64,000 nt of DNA, taken from Pyrenochaeta sp. MPI-SDFR-AT-0127. Lineage: Eukaryota > Ascomycota > Dothideomycetes > Pleosporales > Cucurbitariaceae. This document shows, piece by piece, positions 11,433-24,042 of the stretch. Position 1 is the first letter of the stretch, and every line of letters begins with the position of its first letter. Under the pieces are notes generated by a model. It ran no database searches and was not told where the DNA came from. It saw nothing but the letters and a program-made list of their open reading frames with translations. The position numbers and the translations under genes are program-made. Location of the stretch: positions 248,001 through 312,000 of the forward strand of contig JAGTJM010000032.1 of the NCBI GenBank assembly GCA_020747015.1. Direction: 5' to 3'.

Positions 11433-13377
11433 ATGTCGCGTCACAGAATCGTTTCCCCCGAAGAAATCAAGCGCCAGATTGCGCAAGGCGAGCCGGTTGT
11501 AATTCACGAGGGTTATGCCCTGCACCTCGGGAAATGGATTGACAGGCATCCTGGCGGTCGCCTGGCCATACTGCATATGGTGGGCAGAGATGCAACCGAC
11601 GAAATCAACATGTATGTAATTGAGCGCGCGCGTAAAGTTGCTCTGTCCTCGCCACTTTCGGAAAGGCTGGAGACACCACCCTGGAGACGGATTTGAGTAA
11701 GCACTTAAGACTGACCTCACCATAGCTATCACTCCAATAAAGCGCTTCTGATGATGACAAAGCATCGCATCGGTCGCGTACAATTACCTTGGACGAATCT
11801 TGATCCGCCAATTCGGTCACCGGATTATTACAAGAACCTGGAGCTGAGAAAGAAGGGAGCACTTGGTGCAAAGGCAGAATCTCGACGAGGCCGAAGTGTC
11901 GATCTAGGATCCGTGGGTTTTTCCCACACCCAACGGCATTCGCATAATCTTTGGTGCATGCAGCCATCCAAAGCCTAGCTGACAATAATTCTAAGGCTGC
12001 TGCCATTATCGGCAAGAAATTGATTGCAAACCCAGCATGTGTGTGCAGAACGAACGGCAAACCAGCGACCAGCGATCCAGAGAAGCTACCTTTGATCGAG
12101 ACTGAGCCGTCCCCAGTCGAAATTGCGGACGAGAAAAAAAGACATAGAGAACAGTTTGCAATCGAACAGGAGGAGAAAGAGCGTGACGAAGGCCGGAGAG
12201 ATAACCCTGCGCTCGATCCCGAGACACAGCAAGCCATTATAAACGACTACCGGGCGCTGCACGAGCAATTCAAAGCCGAAGGGCTCTACCAGTGTCGCTA
12301 TTCAGAATACGCCAAAGAGTCGATCCGATACGGCTTCCTGTTCGCTGGATTTGTCGGCTTTCTCTACTGCAAATGGTACATGACATCAGCTATCTTTCTG
12401 GGCTTGTTCTGGGTGAGTTGATTCAATCTCTACCAAGCGTACGCCAGCTAACACAAGACTTGTAGCAACAAATCATGTTTACCGCGCATGATGCAGGGCA
12501 TCGAGGTATTACGGGCAACTTTGTATATGACACCCTCATAGGAGCTTTCATCGCAGACTTCTGCTGCGGACTCAGCATCGGCTGGTGGAAATCCAGCCAC
12601 AACGTGCACCACCTTCTCACCAACATGCCCGAGCACGATCCCGACATCCAGAACATCCCCTTGTTCTCCACCTCTCCGACCTACATGAAGTCTATCCTGT
12701 CCTCGTTCTACAATTTCCAGTTTGTTTGGGACGCCGCCTGTGACTTCATGGTTCCGTATCAAAAGTACCTGTACTACCCGATTATGGGCCTCGCGCGATT
12801 CAATCTGTATTTCCTGGGGTGGTTACATTTGTGCTCACCTCGTGCCGCCCAACTGGGTGCTGCATCGTGGACACGGCCGGTCGAGCTTCTCTTCATGTGC
12901 TGCTACTGGTACATTTTCGGATACTTGCTAGTCTGGGTCACCCTTCCCACATGGCCAATCCGCATCGGCTTCGTTCTCGTCTCCCATCTCGTCACCATGG
13001 TTTTGCACATACAGATCACGCTGTCTCATTGGGGTATGCCAACCTCAGACCTTGGCCCTACCGAGTCGTTCCCGCAACGGCAACTCCGTACCACTATGGA
13101 CGTTGACTGCCCCGCGTGGCTAGACTGGTTCCATGGTGGCTTGCAGTTCCAGGCTGTACACCACTTGTTTCCACGAGTGCCTAGGCACAACTTACGCAGA
13201 GGCCAGGAGCTTGTGCGCGAGTTCTCTGAGAAGACGGGCGTCAAGTACCATTGCTACGGCTTTGTAGAGGGCAATCGAGTTGTGTTGAGTCGGTTGGAGC
13301 AGATCTCGCAGATGGTCAAGATGATGGTCGACTGCCAGAAGTCTATGGCTGAAACTGGAGAAAGTGGGTTGCATTGA
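11433..13377 (+). CDS. Delta-8 sphingolipid desaturase (cytochrome b5 fusion)
   Basis: Membrane-bound front-end desaturase that introduces a delta-8 double bond into the sphingoid base of fungal ceramides/glucosylceramides in the ER. Four exons (11433-11611, 11726-11912, 11996-12412, 12466-13377) give 564 residues. The N-terminus is a cytochrome b5 domain with the haem motif HPGG near residue 40. A hydrophilic, charged linker of roughly 130 residues follows. The desaturase domain has three His boxes: HDAGH (about 269), HNVHH (about 306) and QAVHH (about 490), the last with the Gln that marks b5-fused front-end enzymes. Hydrophobic spans lie between the boxes. The exon 2/3 junction (donor 11913) was chosen because it restores frame. 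A related b5-fused fatty acid desaturase is the alternative. Confidence 0.92.
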
Positions 13378-15127
13378 TCGCGCGGGCGCGGACTGCCTTA
13401 GCGGCGTACTTTGATTCATTTGTGCAATACATGAAGAGCGTTTAGAATTACATACATATAATAGCGGAGATGTACAGGTACGACAAGGCGCGGTTACCTT
13501 GTATAATCTGGATCTTTATCCAATAGAGCCTCGGACACATAGCTTATCAAACATCTGATCCCATTTTGAGTTCCTTCACACGCCCATCCCCTTTTTCCAA
13601 CCCCAATAAGTCATCACATATGTTTGTCTCGATGAACAGGCAAGCAACTCGGACAGCAATCGATTTCTCGCCACGAATGCGGGGAAGCAGAGCAACTAAA
13701 CGTCAAGAGCCCACTTCTGCCCCGCACCTCGTACAACCTTCAACGCCCCGAGTGGGTTTAACCCAAACCGTAACAACGACGTAAAAATGATATACAATAA
13801 GCATTCCGAAGACGATGCCCGACGCAAGTCATGGAACAGAATCTTGCAACATTCTACCTCCCGGCCACTGAACTTCGGTCTGAGAGTCAGCTTTGCTCGC
13901 AAGCTTTCCCGCCGAATGCCGCTGAGGTATAATTAGACAAGAGCAATAGGACGCATGTACCGAACTCTTTGGCGAACGGAATTCGACCAGGGCGGGTGTG
14001 GGATGATTGTACAACGGGCTTTCAGGGCTATTAACTGGAGAAATGGCGCCTTTTCGGAGAATTAGAGAGTACGCTGGAAAGGCCCGATAGATGGAAGGAT
14101 GCTAATTTAGCCAGCGAACAACAAAAACGGCTCCACATGCGCGATTTCAATTCGTGCTCGGCATTTTCTACCGCGCGGACGATTTCGCTAGCCGTTTGAC
14201 AGGTCGGAACATTGTTGCGAGGGTTTGAGACGACGGATAGTTGCGCCGTGTGAATCATAAGCGTCGTCTGCGCCACTCGCTGGTCGACGAGAACAGATAA
14301 TGCTGATTTGGTGTGAAAAGGGCAGTGCTATCTTGAGTATCCTTGGGCTTATCCCAAAAAGGCTGGGAAGGCTTGCGTGTCTGTCCGAAGCGGTCCGCGC
14401 TATTGTTCTGTAATAAGGTTGCGAGCTCGAGTATATTAAGGTCCTCAAGGACGCTTCTAGGCTATTAGAACGATAGCAGTCTTGTCAGTTGGCAACCTGC
14501 TGTGGCTGCTTTCTCACTAATAGATTTCAGATGCGAGTGTGTATCCGGACGAAGAACAATGGTTGATCTTCGCTTCGCTCTACTCCTCTTACACATATCA
14601 ACACATACATCTATGTGGCCATATACTCCTGTCGCCTAACTTACAACCATTTATATGCTTACAAAGCTAGTCTACAGCACTCTTATAGCATTAGGTCATT
14701 AGGTTACGTTGCACATTGCTTCTCGTTTCCTATGGAAGAATAGATGCTGACCTAGACGTCCTGGAAGCCCTCACAGATCTCGCTTATCTTTCCAAGGTGA
14801 CTATGAAGAATGAAGTTCATTCTGAGAAGCAGTGATACTGACATGGCACGATGACCATACCCTCGGCGCAATCTCTTTGTCTCAACAGATTCGATATAAT
14901 GGAGAAAGAAGCAGATAATAGTGAGAAAGACACTGGAGAGCTAGAAATTCGAATTGAACGAGCTAGGTATGTTTTGTTGGCATTGGATTGAAGAAACGAA
15001 AGCACTGAAGACGACTGTGATTACACTTATCCCATACGATAGGTGGTGATACAAGTATGCAACTACTAAAGCAATAGAGTTGACTCTTTCCTGATGCGCT
15101 ATTACCTATGCTCGTGGTGGTGTTCAA
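13378..15127. other. Gene-free interval between two 3' ends
   Basis: Convergent region between the desaturase and the carboxylesterase. About 1.75 kb of sequence without a supportable gene; open frames are below 90 codons and lack domains. Confidence 0.5.
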
Positions 15128-16908
15128 CTACCTGTAATTAAACTTGAGAAGATCCCCAATTCCTGCGTAAAGAAGGCATGGGTAATCTGCTACAATCTTA
15201 TTCACCACAGTTACTCCACTGCTTCCGTCCGCACCTAATAAACCTAGCTCCTTCCCAAACGCGCTCCCAATCTTTGGCCATCCCACACCACCGCTCGGCT
15301 GCTTTGCGAAATTCGCCCACGTCTTCTGCATAAATGCACTCAAATGGATTTGTTGTTGCGTCGCAGTACCAAACTGGTTTGAAAGCGGATAGGTACCAAA
15401 CACACTGGGTATCTCGGCTGAGTGGTAAGCGCCAGCATTCGCAAAGAAGGACACCGATGGGAAGGAGGCATCGTAGCGGTAACGGTATGTGGTGTAACCA
15501 TTGATGGCGAGGAAGGAGGACAGAGTAGATGCTGTACATGTGAACAGTAGGTCGGTCACGATTCTACCTTTGCGTTAACTTTCATTACCCTGGCCAAGAA
15601 TCTGGTATGGTTTACCTATCAGCTACAGTATAGAAATCTTCAATCCCCTGTGCAGCATATATGGCGAGAATCGACTTCCTCACATCCGCAGACTCGATTC
15701 CGAGACTACGAAGCACGTTGTCAACCACTGCTGTGCCGTTATTAAGACCAAGCACAGCGAGGAAAATGCGTGCTTCGTTGAGATTCGAACCGAAGAGCGT
15801 CGGGACTCTTGCCCACTTCCTTGTCAGTATGCTCCCTCTAACATCGTCAATAGATGTGCCATCGCCATTCACTGGGGGAAAGGCAAGTCCGCTTGACTCA
15901 ATGTATGCCTTGATTTCTGTAGCTGAGACGCCCCGTAGACACGCTATGTTGGTGCAGCTGAACTTCGCCAGAACTTGCTTGTGGTTGTTCAACCCGTTTC
16001 CAGTGAACACTGCGTTCTGCGACTCGAGAATCGCGGCTGAGAAAGGTAGTGGATTGGGAGGATTCGCGAGTAGCTGCTTGACTGATTCGCCGCCTGCTGA
16101 TTCTCCGAATATGGTGACGCGTGAGGGATCACCGCCAAACTGAGCAATGTTATTGCGAACCCATTGCAGAGCGAAGCGCTGGTCTAAGAAGCCAGAGTTT
16201 TGAGAACCGAAGGGAATTTCGGGGGAGTTGGAGAAGCCAAAGACTGTTGTAACAGATCGTTAGCATTTGTGACTGATGAAACAAATGATAGTGGCTTACT
16301 GTTTGTGCGATAATTGATTGTTACTACCACAACGTCTTGGGTAATGGCAAGTGAACTTCCATCATAAAAGTCAAGGCTACCAGTTCCAAATTGCAAGTTG
16401 CCCTAGAACCGTCAACACAGTCGCAAAGTTATTCAAGAAGGAAGCTACGCACCCCGAACAGCCAGAACATGACAGCTTTCTTGCTCTCAGGTGTGACGTT
16501 GGATGGAGTGTAAACATTGAGATACAAGCAGTCTTCGCTCTCAGCTGGAGGGGTACTAGTGGGATTGTTGAAAAATTGCTTTGTCAATTCCTGCGTTTGG
16601 CCAGAACCAGAGAATTGCTGGATACACGCAGGCTTGATCGACTGGGCCTGTAGTGGGGATGACCAAGGCGGGGCTGCTTCAGGAGGAGAGAACCTCTCTG
16701 GGGGTGATTTTGCAAATGGAATACCTAGATATGCATTTGCTTGAGTATTCAAGTCAGGCTGGTTGGCAGGCTTGGTCGTCTTTCCTATGATCACACCAGA
16801 AGAGATGGTCACTGTAGGGTCCACTGCAGCTGGCGCAGTGAAGATTTGGGAAATAATAGAAGATAGGAGAAAGACTTTGATAATTGACATGACGTGAAAC
16901 CGAGCCAT
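15128..16908 (-). CDS. Secreted type-B carboxylesterase/lipase
   Basis: Alpha/beta-hydrolase of the carboxylesterase type-B family, predicted to hydrolyse carboxylic esters outside the cell. Four exons (16908-16453, 16402-16300, 16243-15616, 15563-15128) join in frame to 540 residues. An N-terminal signal peptide is visible (MSIIKVFLLSSIISQIFTA); the second Met at residue 7 may be the real start. Family marks are YLGIPFAKSP, EDCLYLNVYTP, the nucleophile elbow GESAGG (Ser about 232), the acid residue in SNLNEARIF (about 340) and the catalytic His in AYHSAEIP (about 442). The triad is complete, so it should be active. The substrate cannot be told from sequence. Confidence 0.93.
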
Positions 16909-19251
16909 GATGAACCTGTGCTGTATTCACAGGGAGTGTGAAGTAAAATACTATAAAACTTGACGATTCTGCGAAAGAAACCTCATATATACAATATACT
17001 CGTGCTCGTACTTGTGTATCCATGCACCATACATAATTCGGATTTATGTTGTGAATAGTGGTTTGACCCCTGGTAATGCAATAGGTTCCGATATTTCGCA
17101 TACTTGCATGGCGAACCCGGGGTATAGCGATGATTCTAAGCACATTAGGGATTGATCAACATCTCAGACGATGACCAGGCAACTTTAAAATACCAACAAC
17201 TCCAATGAGAGCCATGATGTTGCCTCGGGATAATTTTAGCGTCCCCCGCAAATGTGATAAAGTATCCCCGTATCAACTAGTAGTCTCCTTAGCCTCATTA
17301 GTGCCATTGAATTATTACTAGTCTTGAAGGGCTTGATCAAAACTAGATATAGTGTAGTGATTTCGACCAAGGTACATCGTATCAAGTAGTCCGCAACTCA
17401 CCCTTCATCGGAATGACGACACGGCACGACCAGTCGAATGGACCGGAAGATCTTCACTTCTGTTCAGCAATTGCACACTTTGTACAGGTCAACAAATTCA
17501 TAACTTTAGTCTCGGTAATTCAAAGCCATTGAGGCAGCCGCAAATCACTATTCACTCCACAACGAAAACTAGAAAGTGTTACCGATTGGTCAAATGCCAG
17601 GCACTCTGAAAACGATGGCGAATCTTACCTTGAAGGGCCTCAAGCTGTAGAAAGAGTGAAGTCAGATGTGAGAGCCGAGGTGATATAAGGACCCTGATTC
17701 CTCTCCGCGGGCATGATGGACTGAGAATGAAGGTGGTTTCCATCAATGAAAGGATGCGCCATAAGCGTGGGAAGGGGTAGGATAGCACCTCCAGACGCGT
17801 CATCAACGACACAATCAATTCGCGTAAGCAATATGATAAAGCGTGAGAGACATTGCAACGGGAGATGAGATCACATGCAATTTCCGCTTCAACTACTGGC
17901 GTTGAATTTTGCAAGATTGATCCCTTCTGGCAGCCTTGGCTGCTTTACGGAAATGCGGGGATGTTGAGGGTTTCCCAGAATAGGTAGCTCTAGCTGCCCC
18001 ATACTCTGTTTTCTTTTAATTTGAGTCTGTACTACTAGAAATGAGAGCTGCAATATTCCATCCGGTACTAAGATGATGTTGGCTTGATGTCAACTTTCCA
18101 TATTACTCTTTTGAGACTGCCGAGGATTATGCGAAAGTCGGTCTTTCCACCATCGTTGCGTTCATTGTCACCTGCCTTACTGATAATGTGACTCCTGGCT
18201 GCTAGATGGCTTGCTTGGTAATTTGTATCCTGATATCTTAGACAGCCTCCTACTACTTGCGAGCCTCCTGTTTGTTGACAGCTCAGCCTCTTGCTCGACT
18301 GTCAGCTCGAGATCCAGCTTGAGTGCTTCTTTAAATGCCCACTAAACTCTGCTATATAATTGACTACTTAAGCTAGTATTTAGTTCTTCATCGAACTCTC
18401 ATGGAAATTTGTCGTTCTTATTTACGTATCGTTCATCTAATGTAGCGGCTCAAGTGAACCAGACTAGAAGTAATATAATCCCCCCTGTGTTAGCTGACAG
18501 TGTGCGACAAGAAGAAGAAGAAGAAGAAGAAGAAGAAGAAGAAGAAGAAGAAGAAGAAGAAGAAGAAGAAGGTGGCGTGGTAGCTTTTGCAATGGCAAGG
18601 CAAAACGTGGATGTAGTGAACGCAGCGTGACGAATTGCCCGATTAAGAGATCAGAGAACCAACAGGACAATTTTAATGTGTGCACTTTGATTCTCAACTC
18701 TACTTATTAGATGTTTATTCTTAATGCTACGTCTGATAAGAGACGAACTGTAAGCAGTGTAGTGTTCGCTCTCGTTTACTCGTTTGCTCGTTCCTGTCAA
18801 TGCCTGTGCGCCCTGCTCACAGCCCCCCTATATAGCGCTAAAGTGCCTGGGCTAGTCAACATGCAGTCTTAATGACGAAAGCTCGTACTCTTGAAACATG
18901 CTACCTGATGAGGTTCCGGGAAGCTTAAACTCCTTCATCATCCTGTACAACCTGTTGGGTGTCCGCTTCTCGTGTGGCTTAGCTTCTTCAATCCGCATTG
19001 AGTCTGATGTGGGGAACGATAAAATCCAACGGAGAAAGGGGCCTCTACTTTGACCTTAGTTTTCTGTCTAAGCCTCCCCTCGCCGTGTAACCCTTGAATT
19101 TGCTGTTGATGCCTGCTACTTCTAGTGTATAAAGTTGCTTTATTCTCCCATCAGCAACACAATATGCCATATTATCCATCGGCAATCCTGCTGGTTCTGT
19201 GGCCTTGATTCGTAAAATTTGTTCTTACCACTACTACACTTGCACATCAAA
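16909..19251. other. 2.3 kb gene-free interval
   Basis: Divergent region between the carboxylesterase and the RTA1-like gene. Nothing coding is supported. It contains a (GAA)20 microsatellite at 18511-18571 and a TATA-like box (TATAAAG, near 19128) about 120 bp before the RTA1-like ATG. Confidence 0.5.
18511..18571. repeat. (GAA)20 microsatellite
   Basis: About 20 uninterrupted GAA triplets. It falls inside a short open frame that would encode a Glu run, but that frame has no other coding support. Purine-strand tracts of this kind can form triplex structures and vary in length. Confidence 0.97.
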
Positions 19252-20225
19252 ATGGCTACGAACAAAGCATCTTTCTATCCTTATTCTCCATCTAAAGCTG
19301 CCGCAATCATCAGCGTGATCACATTTGCAGTTTTACTCGCCACTCACGTCTTTAAGCTCTTCAAGACACGGACATGGTTTGCTATTCCCTTTGTCATTGG
19401 AGCCATTTGTAAGTGATCTATGTCTTTTGGGCTTACCGAAGATCTTGCACGTAGCAAACGTTCTGATATATCATAGTCGAGACACTGGGTTATCTAGCAC
19501 GCGCATACGGTTTTTCTCACCCAACCGACCTGAATCCTTATGTCGCTCAGGCTCTCCTCATCCTCCTCGCGCCTCTGCTCTTCGCAGCTTCGATTTACAT
19601 GTTCCTTGGCCGTATAATCAGAGCAACGGGACACTCTGAGCTGTCGGTCATTCGTCCAAGCTGGCTCACCAAGATTTTTCTTCTTGGCGACGTATTTTGT
19701 TTCCTTATTCAAGCCGCGGGCGCTGGTCTTTTAGCGAAGTCTGATGCAACGAGCTCACAAAAGGATCTTGGGAAATACAGTATTCTTGCTGGCCTAATCT
19801 TGCAACTCTTGCTGTTTGGCTTCTTCGTATTCGTTGCTGCAATATTCCATATGAGGGCGCATAAAGCTGAGGGCACGACGAAAGCTGTGTCGAGGTTCCA
19901 GTGGAGAAAATATTTATTCATGCTGTATGGTACCAGCGGACTGATTACAGTGCGGAACTTATTTCGCGTTGCTGAGTACGCTATGGGCGGTATGTATGGC
20001 CACTACTGTTATTTGTTGCTTAAGACTAATTAGATGGAAGAGGATGGGTACTTGCTCGCGCACGAGTGGCCGCTGTATATTTTTGATGCACTTCTTATGG
20101 CAATTGCGCTTGCTATTTTCGTAACATGGTATGTTGGCGATATTGTTTCGGACAACATCCCCGGTCGTGGAGAAGACATGTACGTGATGATGGCCGGTCA
20201 TCAGAGTCGTCGCACGCAAGTATAG
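19252..20225 (+). CDS. RTA1-like seven-span membrane protein
   Basis: Member of the RTA1-like lipid-translocating exporter family, whose yeast members include Rsb1 (sphingoid base export) and Rta1 (aminocholesterol resistance). Three exons (19252-19408, 19477-19989, 20041-20225) give 284 residues with about seven hydrophobic spans. Family marks are FYPYSPSKAAAII near the start, FETLGYLARA at the first exon junction, and the FRVAEYAMGEDGYLLAHEW region across the second intron. That last junction was set to the acceptor at 20040, because only it yields the conserved E-D-G-Y reading. The adjacent downstream gene is a Upc2-like regulator on the same strand. Confidence 0.92.
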
Positions 20226-20883
20226 TTTGAGCACGGGTGAATAGAATATTGAGCCTATCTCGAAGCCCTACTTTCTGTCTTATCCATGATAGCGGGACCG
20301 GCAAGCAGCCAGAGGTAAATAATAATTGATCGAGAACGGTAGGACACTGGGGATAGATCAGCCAGGTTCATTAGAGAGAATTGGGGGGTGCTGACATTCT
20401 TCGACAGTCCAACAAGTGCCTGCAATAGTGCGGAGAGATTGTAGCTAAAATCGAGTAAGACATTATCGAATCGAACCAATTTTCATTGAATCATGGAACC
20501 GTGCAGAAGACAGGGGAGAGGGTGCCGAGATTCCGATTCACAATCATGGATAGAGTAGAGGTTTCTTTTCGGGACATGACGAGAAGACTGGCGACAAAGA
20601 TTCCTACTGAAGTTGGTTTCAGCCTTTTACTAACTTAGTTGCCATCATTGAATCTTCTCACAGATGGTTGTACAAAGTTGCATGGATAGTATTGGTACAT
20701 TTCGTGTGCAGTTTAGCGTCAGGCTCCCAATTGAGGGGCGGTGACACCATCAAGTTTGCGCAGTAGCACGTACAAGCCACAGCACAGCCCATTTTCAATC
20801 CGAATATTATACCCCTGAAAACAACGAATACAAAATTATCATTAAGGGCTGGTTTTCTCCTCCAAACGCTATAGCTTGCGCGA
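20226..20883. promoter_or_regulatory. Gap between the RTA1-like and regulator genes
   Basis: About 660 bp on the same strand, holding the 3' end of the RTA1-like gene and presumably the promoter of the regulator. No gene is visible. Confidence 0.4.
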
Positions 20884-22062
20884 ATGTCAACGAAACGGTA
20901 CCACAGGAAGTCACGAGCCGGATGCGACACTTGCAAGCGACGACGTGTCAAGTGCGACGAAGCCACACCCACGTGCGGGAGCTGTGCCCAACGCGAAGAG
21001 AGTTGCCATTACTCACAACAGTCTGTCGCAATAAGCAAATATCGGCATGAATCGAACAGAGTATCGTCACCAGGGTCTGCCTCTCCCACATCGCAGTCAC
21101 TACAAGATGTCTCCTCTCTATCACGTACCAGCCTCATATCCTACAATACTACTAGAATGAAAGAAATGGAACTGATTCACCAATGGAGCACAAACACTTA
21201 TATCACATCAGGCTTTCAAAATATCACTGTATTCCGGGATTACGTAGTCCGAGAGGGCACACGATATCCGTTCCTCATGGATATTCTGCTTGCGTTTACG
21301 TCGCTGCATAGCGCCAGCACTGCAAAAGTAGTAGACGCACAGGAGCATATAACTTCAGCTCTGCACTACCAGAATCAGAGCCTTGCAGAAATTAGTCGCA
21401 CAAAGTTGCTTCTGAGGATATCTTCCGAGACTTGCGATTCCGTTCTGCTTGCCACAACCCTAAACATGATCTGCGCACTCGTTGCCTCTTTGATACCTTC
21501 AATACCAAAGGGGCATAGTGAGACGACCGCAGCATTGATATTGCGCATCAGGAAGCACTACTTTGGCTTGATATGGATTATGGAAAACCATCGCCGCATG
21601 GCAGAGAGCGGGGAATTGGCTGCAATCTTCGACAGTCCAAATGTACGGCGGCTCGAAGACAGTGCGAGTTTCACAATGGAGAAGTTAGATATGCTGTGCG
21701 CCGATGTTTGCATGAACCTCGACTCAGGCGATGCTGCTCATTCTGTTTACCAGAGTACGCTCGAGAATCTCAAAAAGGCGTTCGCTGATTCACATGGGCG
21801 CTCGGTTTTCGTATGGCTTGCTACAGCTGAGGAATCGTTCTTTGAGGAGCTCATGAAAGGGAAGCCTGCGGCTTTGGTCATTCTAATGTGTTGGGGCACA
21901 CTTGTACATCTCCTTGAGCCGGTTTGGTGGACACAGTATGCGGGAAGGCAGATTGTAGAAGACCTCTTACACCAGCTTAAAGGGTGCGATCAAAAGTGGA
22001 CGAAAGTAATGAATTGGTGTTCTCAAGAAGTGGGAATATTTGACAGCAGACTTTCAATATAG
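20884..22062 (+). CDS. Zn2Cys6 transcription factor, Upc2-like
   Basis: Intronless gene of 392 residues. The N-terminus has a binuclear zinc cluster, C-x2-C-x6-C-x5-C-x2-C-x6-C, starting SRAGCDTCKRRRVKCDE and ending with ESCHY. The basic KSRAGC lead and the compact size, without the long middle homology region, resemble fungal sterol-uptake-control (Upc2/Ecm22-like) regulators. A serine-rich linker follows and then an alpha-helical C-terminal domain of about 270 residues that probably carries regulatory or ligand-sensing function. It lies 660 bp downstream of the RTA1-like gene on the same strand. The DNA-binding class is certain; a role in sterol or lipid control is inference. Confidence 0.92.
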   Translation: MSTKRYHRKSRAGCDTCKRRRVKCDEATPTCGSCAQREESCHYSQQSVAISKYRHESNRVSSPGSASPTSQSLQDVSSLSRTSLISYNTTRMKEMELIHQWSTNTYITSGFQNITVFRDYVVREGTRYPFLMDILLAFTSLHSASTAKVVDAQEHITSALHYQNQSLAEISRTKLLLRISSETCDSVLLATTLNMICALVASLIPSIPKGHSETTAALILRIRKHYFGLIWIMENHRRMAESGELAAIFDSPNVRRLEDSASFTMEKLDMLCADVCMNLDSGDAAHSVYQSTLENLKKAFADSHGRSVFVWLATAEESFFEELMKGKPAALVILMCWGTLVHLLEPVWWTQYAGRQIVEDLLHQLKGCDQKWTKVMNWCSQEVGIFDSRLSI

Positions 22063-23351
22063 TATCTCCTCACGGTGCAATCTATTCAAAATCGATTCTA
22101 CTCCTACATACAGTTCGTTTTTGTTCACACATGAAGACTCCTGCTATTGAGCCACACGCCATAAACTTCACCAGGAATCAGGATAATAGCCTTATTTACT
22201 GCATTGTCAAATTTCTCTCTTGCTTTAAAATAAGCTAAGAGTCAGAGGGGGTCCGTACGATTGGAGATCTAAGGAGTAACGGTGATTAAACTGCCGCAGC
22301 AGCCGCTGCAGCCCGTGAAGGGCAAGGTCCTCCGGACAGTCGTTCCCTTAATCTTTGTGGAACCTATAGGCTGGAATCCCTGCTCTAATGGCGCTTAGTT
22401 GAAAGTCTGAATTCAATAAACCACTTTGTTGGGGTACGAAATGCTGTCGGCATAGTTTTGGCATTAGAGAAAGAGCTGGCCGGTGTGGTAGATTAGAACG
22501 ACATCGGTCTACAGTGTCAACAGGCGAGAGCATTGTAGATGTCAGTACTGCCATTGACACACCAGCAGCTCGCGATAAGTATATACTAACGCTATTACGT
22601 TAAAGGGTTATAGGTCATACTTGGTTTGGTTCGCATCGGTTCGCAGCATTACTGACCTTCCGCAGGCTGCAGACCTGATCACGAAGTGAGCTTCGTCACC
22701 GTTCCTCTCTGTGGGTACCTGCATTAGTTCTTGAAGTTGTCCCTGGTCTATAGAATTAGTGGTTGGCTGTGAAAGCAGTGATCTGAATGGAAAGAACTCC
22801 AGCTGCTTGCTCCTACAAACTTCCTCGCTGCAGAGTCGAGGTCATTTTGTGACATCCATCAACAAATGCAACAATGCAAGGCTCTCTAGAATGTGTCCTC
22901 TCAGCTTGCCTTGGTCTCTCGTGTCTCCATCAAACTTTGTCCAGCCAGGTTTGCCAGCCTTCCACCCCACCCTTCACCACCATCACCACAGTCTGCATGC
23001 CAAGCGCAAATTTCTACGCCCACCAACCCAATCCCACGCGATCAACGTCACTTGTTTCTCTCTTTGTTGTCGATGTCCAACCATTTGCGCCAACGAGCAG
23101 GTTTCCTAGTTCGTTACGGGAACATGAGTACCTCGATGTCCATCGCCAAGCAGTCCCACGGCCTTGGCTATGGGTCCAGCTCGCATGCAGGTGGGTGCCG
23201 AAAGTACGGTTATAAAACATTTTGACCATACAATTCGATTGTTTCTACCTCACAAAAAGTCTTCAACCTTACACGAAACTTTTTTCTGACTTCGACTATC
23301 CTACAGTGCAACTCCAGCGGCAATCTTAAGTCACTCCTATCCAGCATCAAT
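22063..23351. other. Intergenic interval with a TATA box at its right end
   Basis: No supported gene in 1.3 kb. The right part is pyrimidine-rich and ends in the promoter of the His-rich protein gene. Confidence 0.45.
23212..23218 (+). promoter_or_regulatory. TATA box of the His-rich surface protein gene
   Basis: TATAAAA 134 bp upstream of the ATG at 23352, followed by a pyrimidine-rich leader. Position and sequence suit an inducible or strongly expressed fungal gene. Confidence 0.5.
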
Positions 23352-24042
23352 ATGAAGGTCTCAATCATTCTCCTCGCTGCGGCTACCGCCGTTCTGGCGC
23401 AGGATACTGTCGCTGCTACCGGTGCTAGCTGCGAGCCTCATGGTGATCACTGGTAAGAGAGCTCTCTACTGGGACAATTTGTCAACCCTATGAATACTTA
23501 TCAAGAACAGGCACTGCCCATCCGGCGTCCCTGAACCAACCACTGCCCCGGCTGCTTCAGCATCTGTTCACCATGATGACGACCATGACGACCATTCTGC
23601 CACTGCAAGTGGTGTATGCGAGCCTCACGGCGACCATTGGTAAGCATTCCTCAGGCCCATCAAATCAGGTTTCGCCATCTAACATAATTCTAGGCACTGT
23701 CCCTCCGGCGTAGCAGAGCCCACAACTGCACCTGCTCAAACCACTCCGGCTCCTTCTGCTTCTGCAACACACAGCCATGATGACGACGATCATGACCACG
23801 CCGTGACCGCTTCGACTTGCGAGCCCCATGGCGACCACTGGCATTGCCCTTCAGGTGTCGCGGAGCCTACCACGGCGCCTGCTCTGTCCGCGACCCTCTC
23901 TTCTGCCAGGACGACCGCGAGCGGTGCTAGTGCTGCTGCATCAAGTAGTGCGCCCGCGCAGCAAAGTGCTAATGCTGGCGCAGCCATGGAGGGCAGTCAT
24001 CTGGTTGCTCTGCTGGGTGCCGTTGGTGCTTACTTCTTGTAA
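23352..24042 (+). CDS. His-rich three-repeat, probably GPI-anchored surface protein
   Basis: Three exons (23352-23452, 23511-23639, 23694-24042) give 192 residues. A signal peptide (MKVSIILLAAATAVLA) is followed by three copies of CEPHGDHWHCPSGV, each followed by EPTTAPA-like residues. The spacers between repeats are His/Asp-rich (HHDDDHDDH and HSHDDDDHDHA). A Ser/Ala/Thr-rich stalk and a hydrophobic tail (LVALLGAVGAYFL) after small residues fit a GPI anchor signal. Cys, His and Asp density suggests metal binding at the cell wall, but no function is known to me. Both introns interrupt the Trp codon at the same point of repeats 1 and 2; repeat 3 has none. Confidence 0.85.

Noticed and set aside
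11151..11783. A 210-codon minus-strand frame over the desaturase start
   Set aside because: Antisense to confirmed cytochrome b5 exons and translates the poly-C tract as a Gly run.
15128..16908. The carboxylesterase as a releasing enzyme of the polyketide cluster
   Set aside because: It is 12 kb from the cluster, is predicted to be secreted, and is separated by unrelated genes.
18409..18630. A 73-codon frame with a Glu run
   Set aside because: It is a by-product of the GAA microsatellite.
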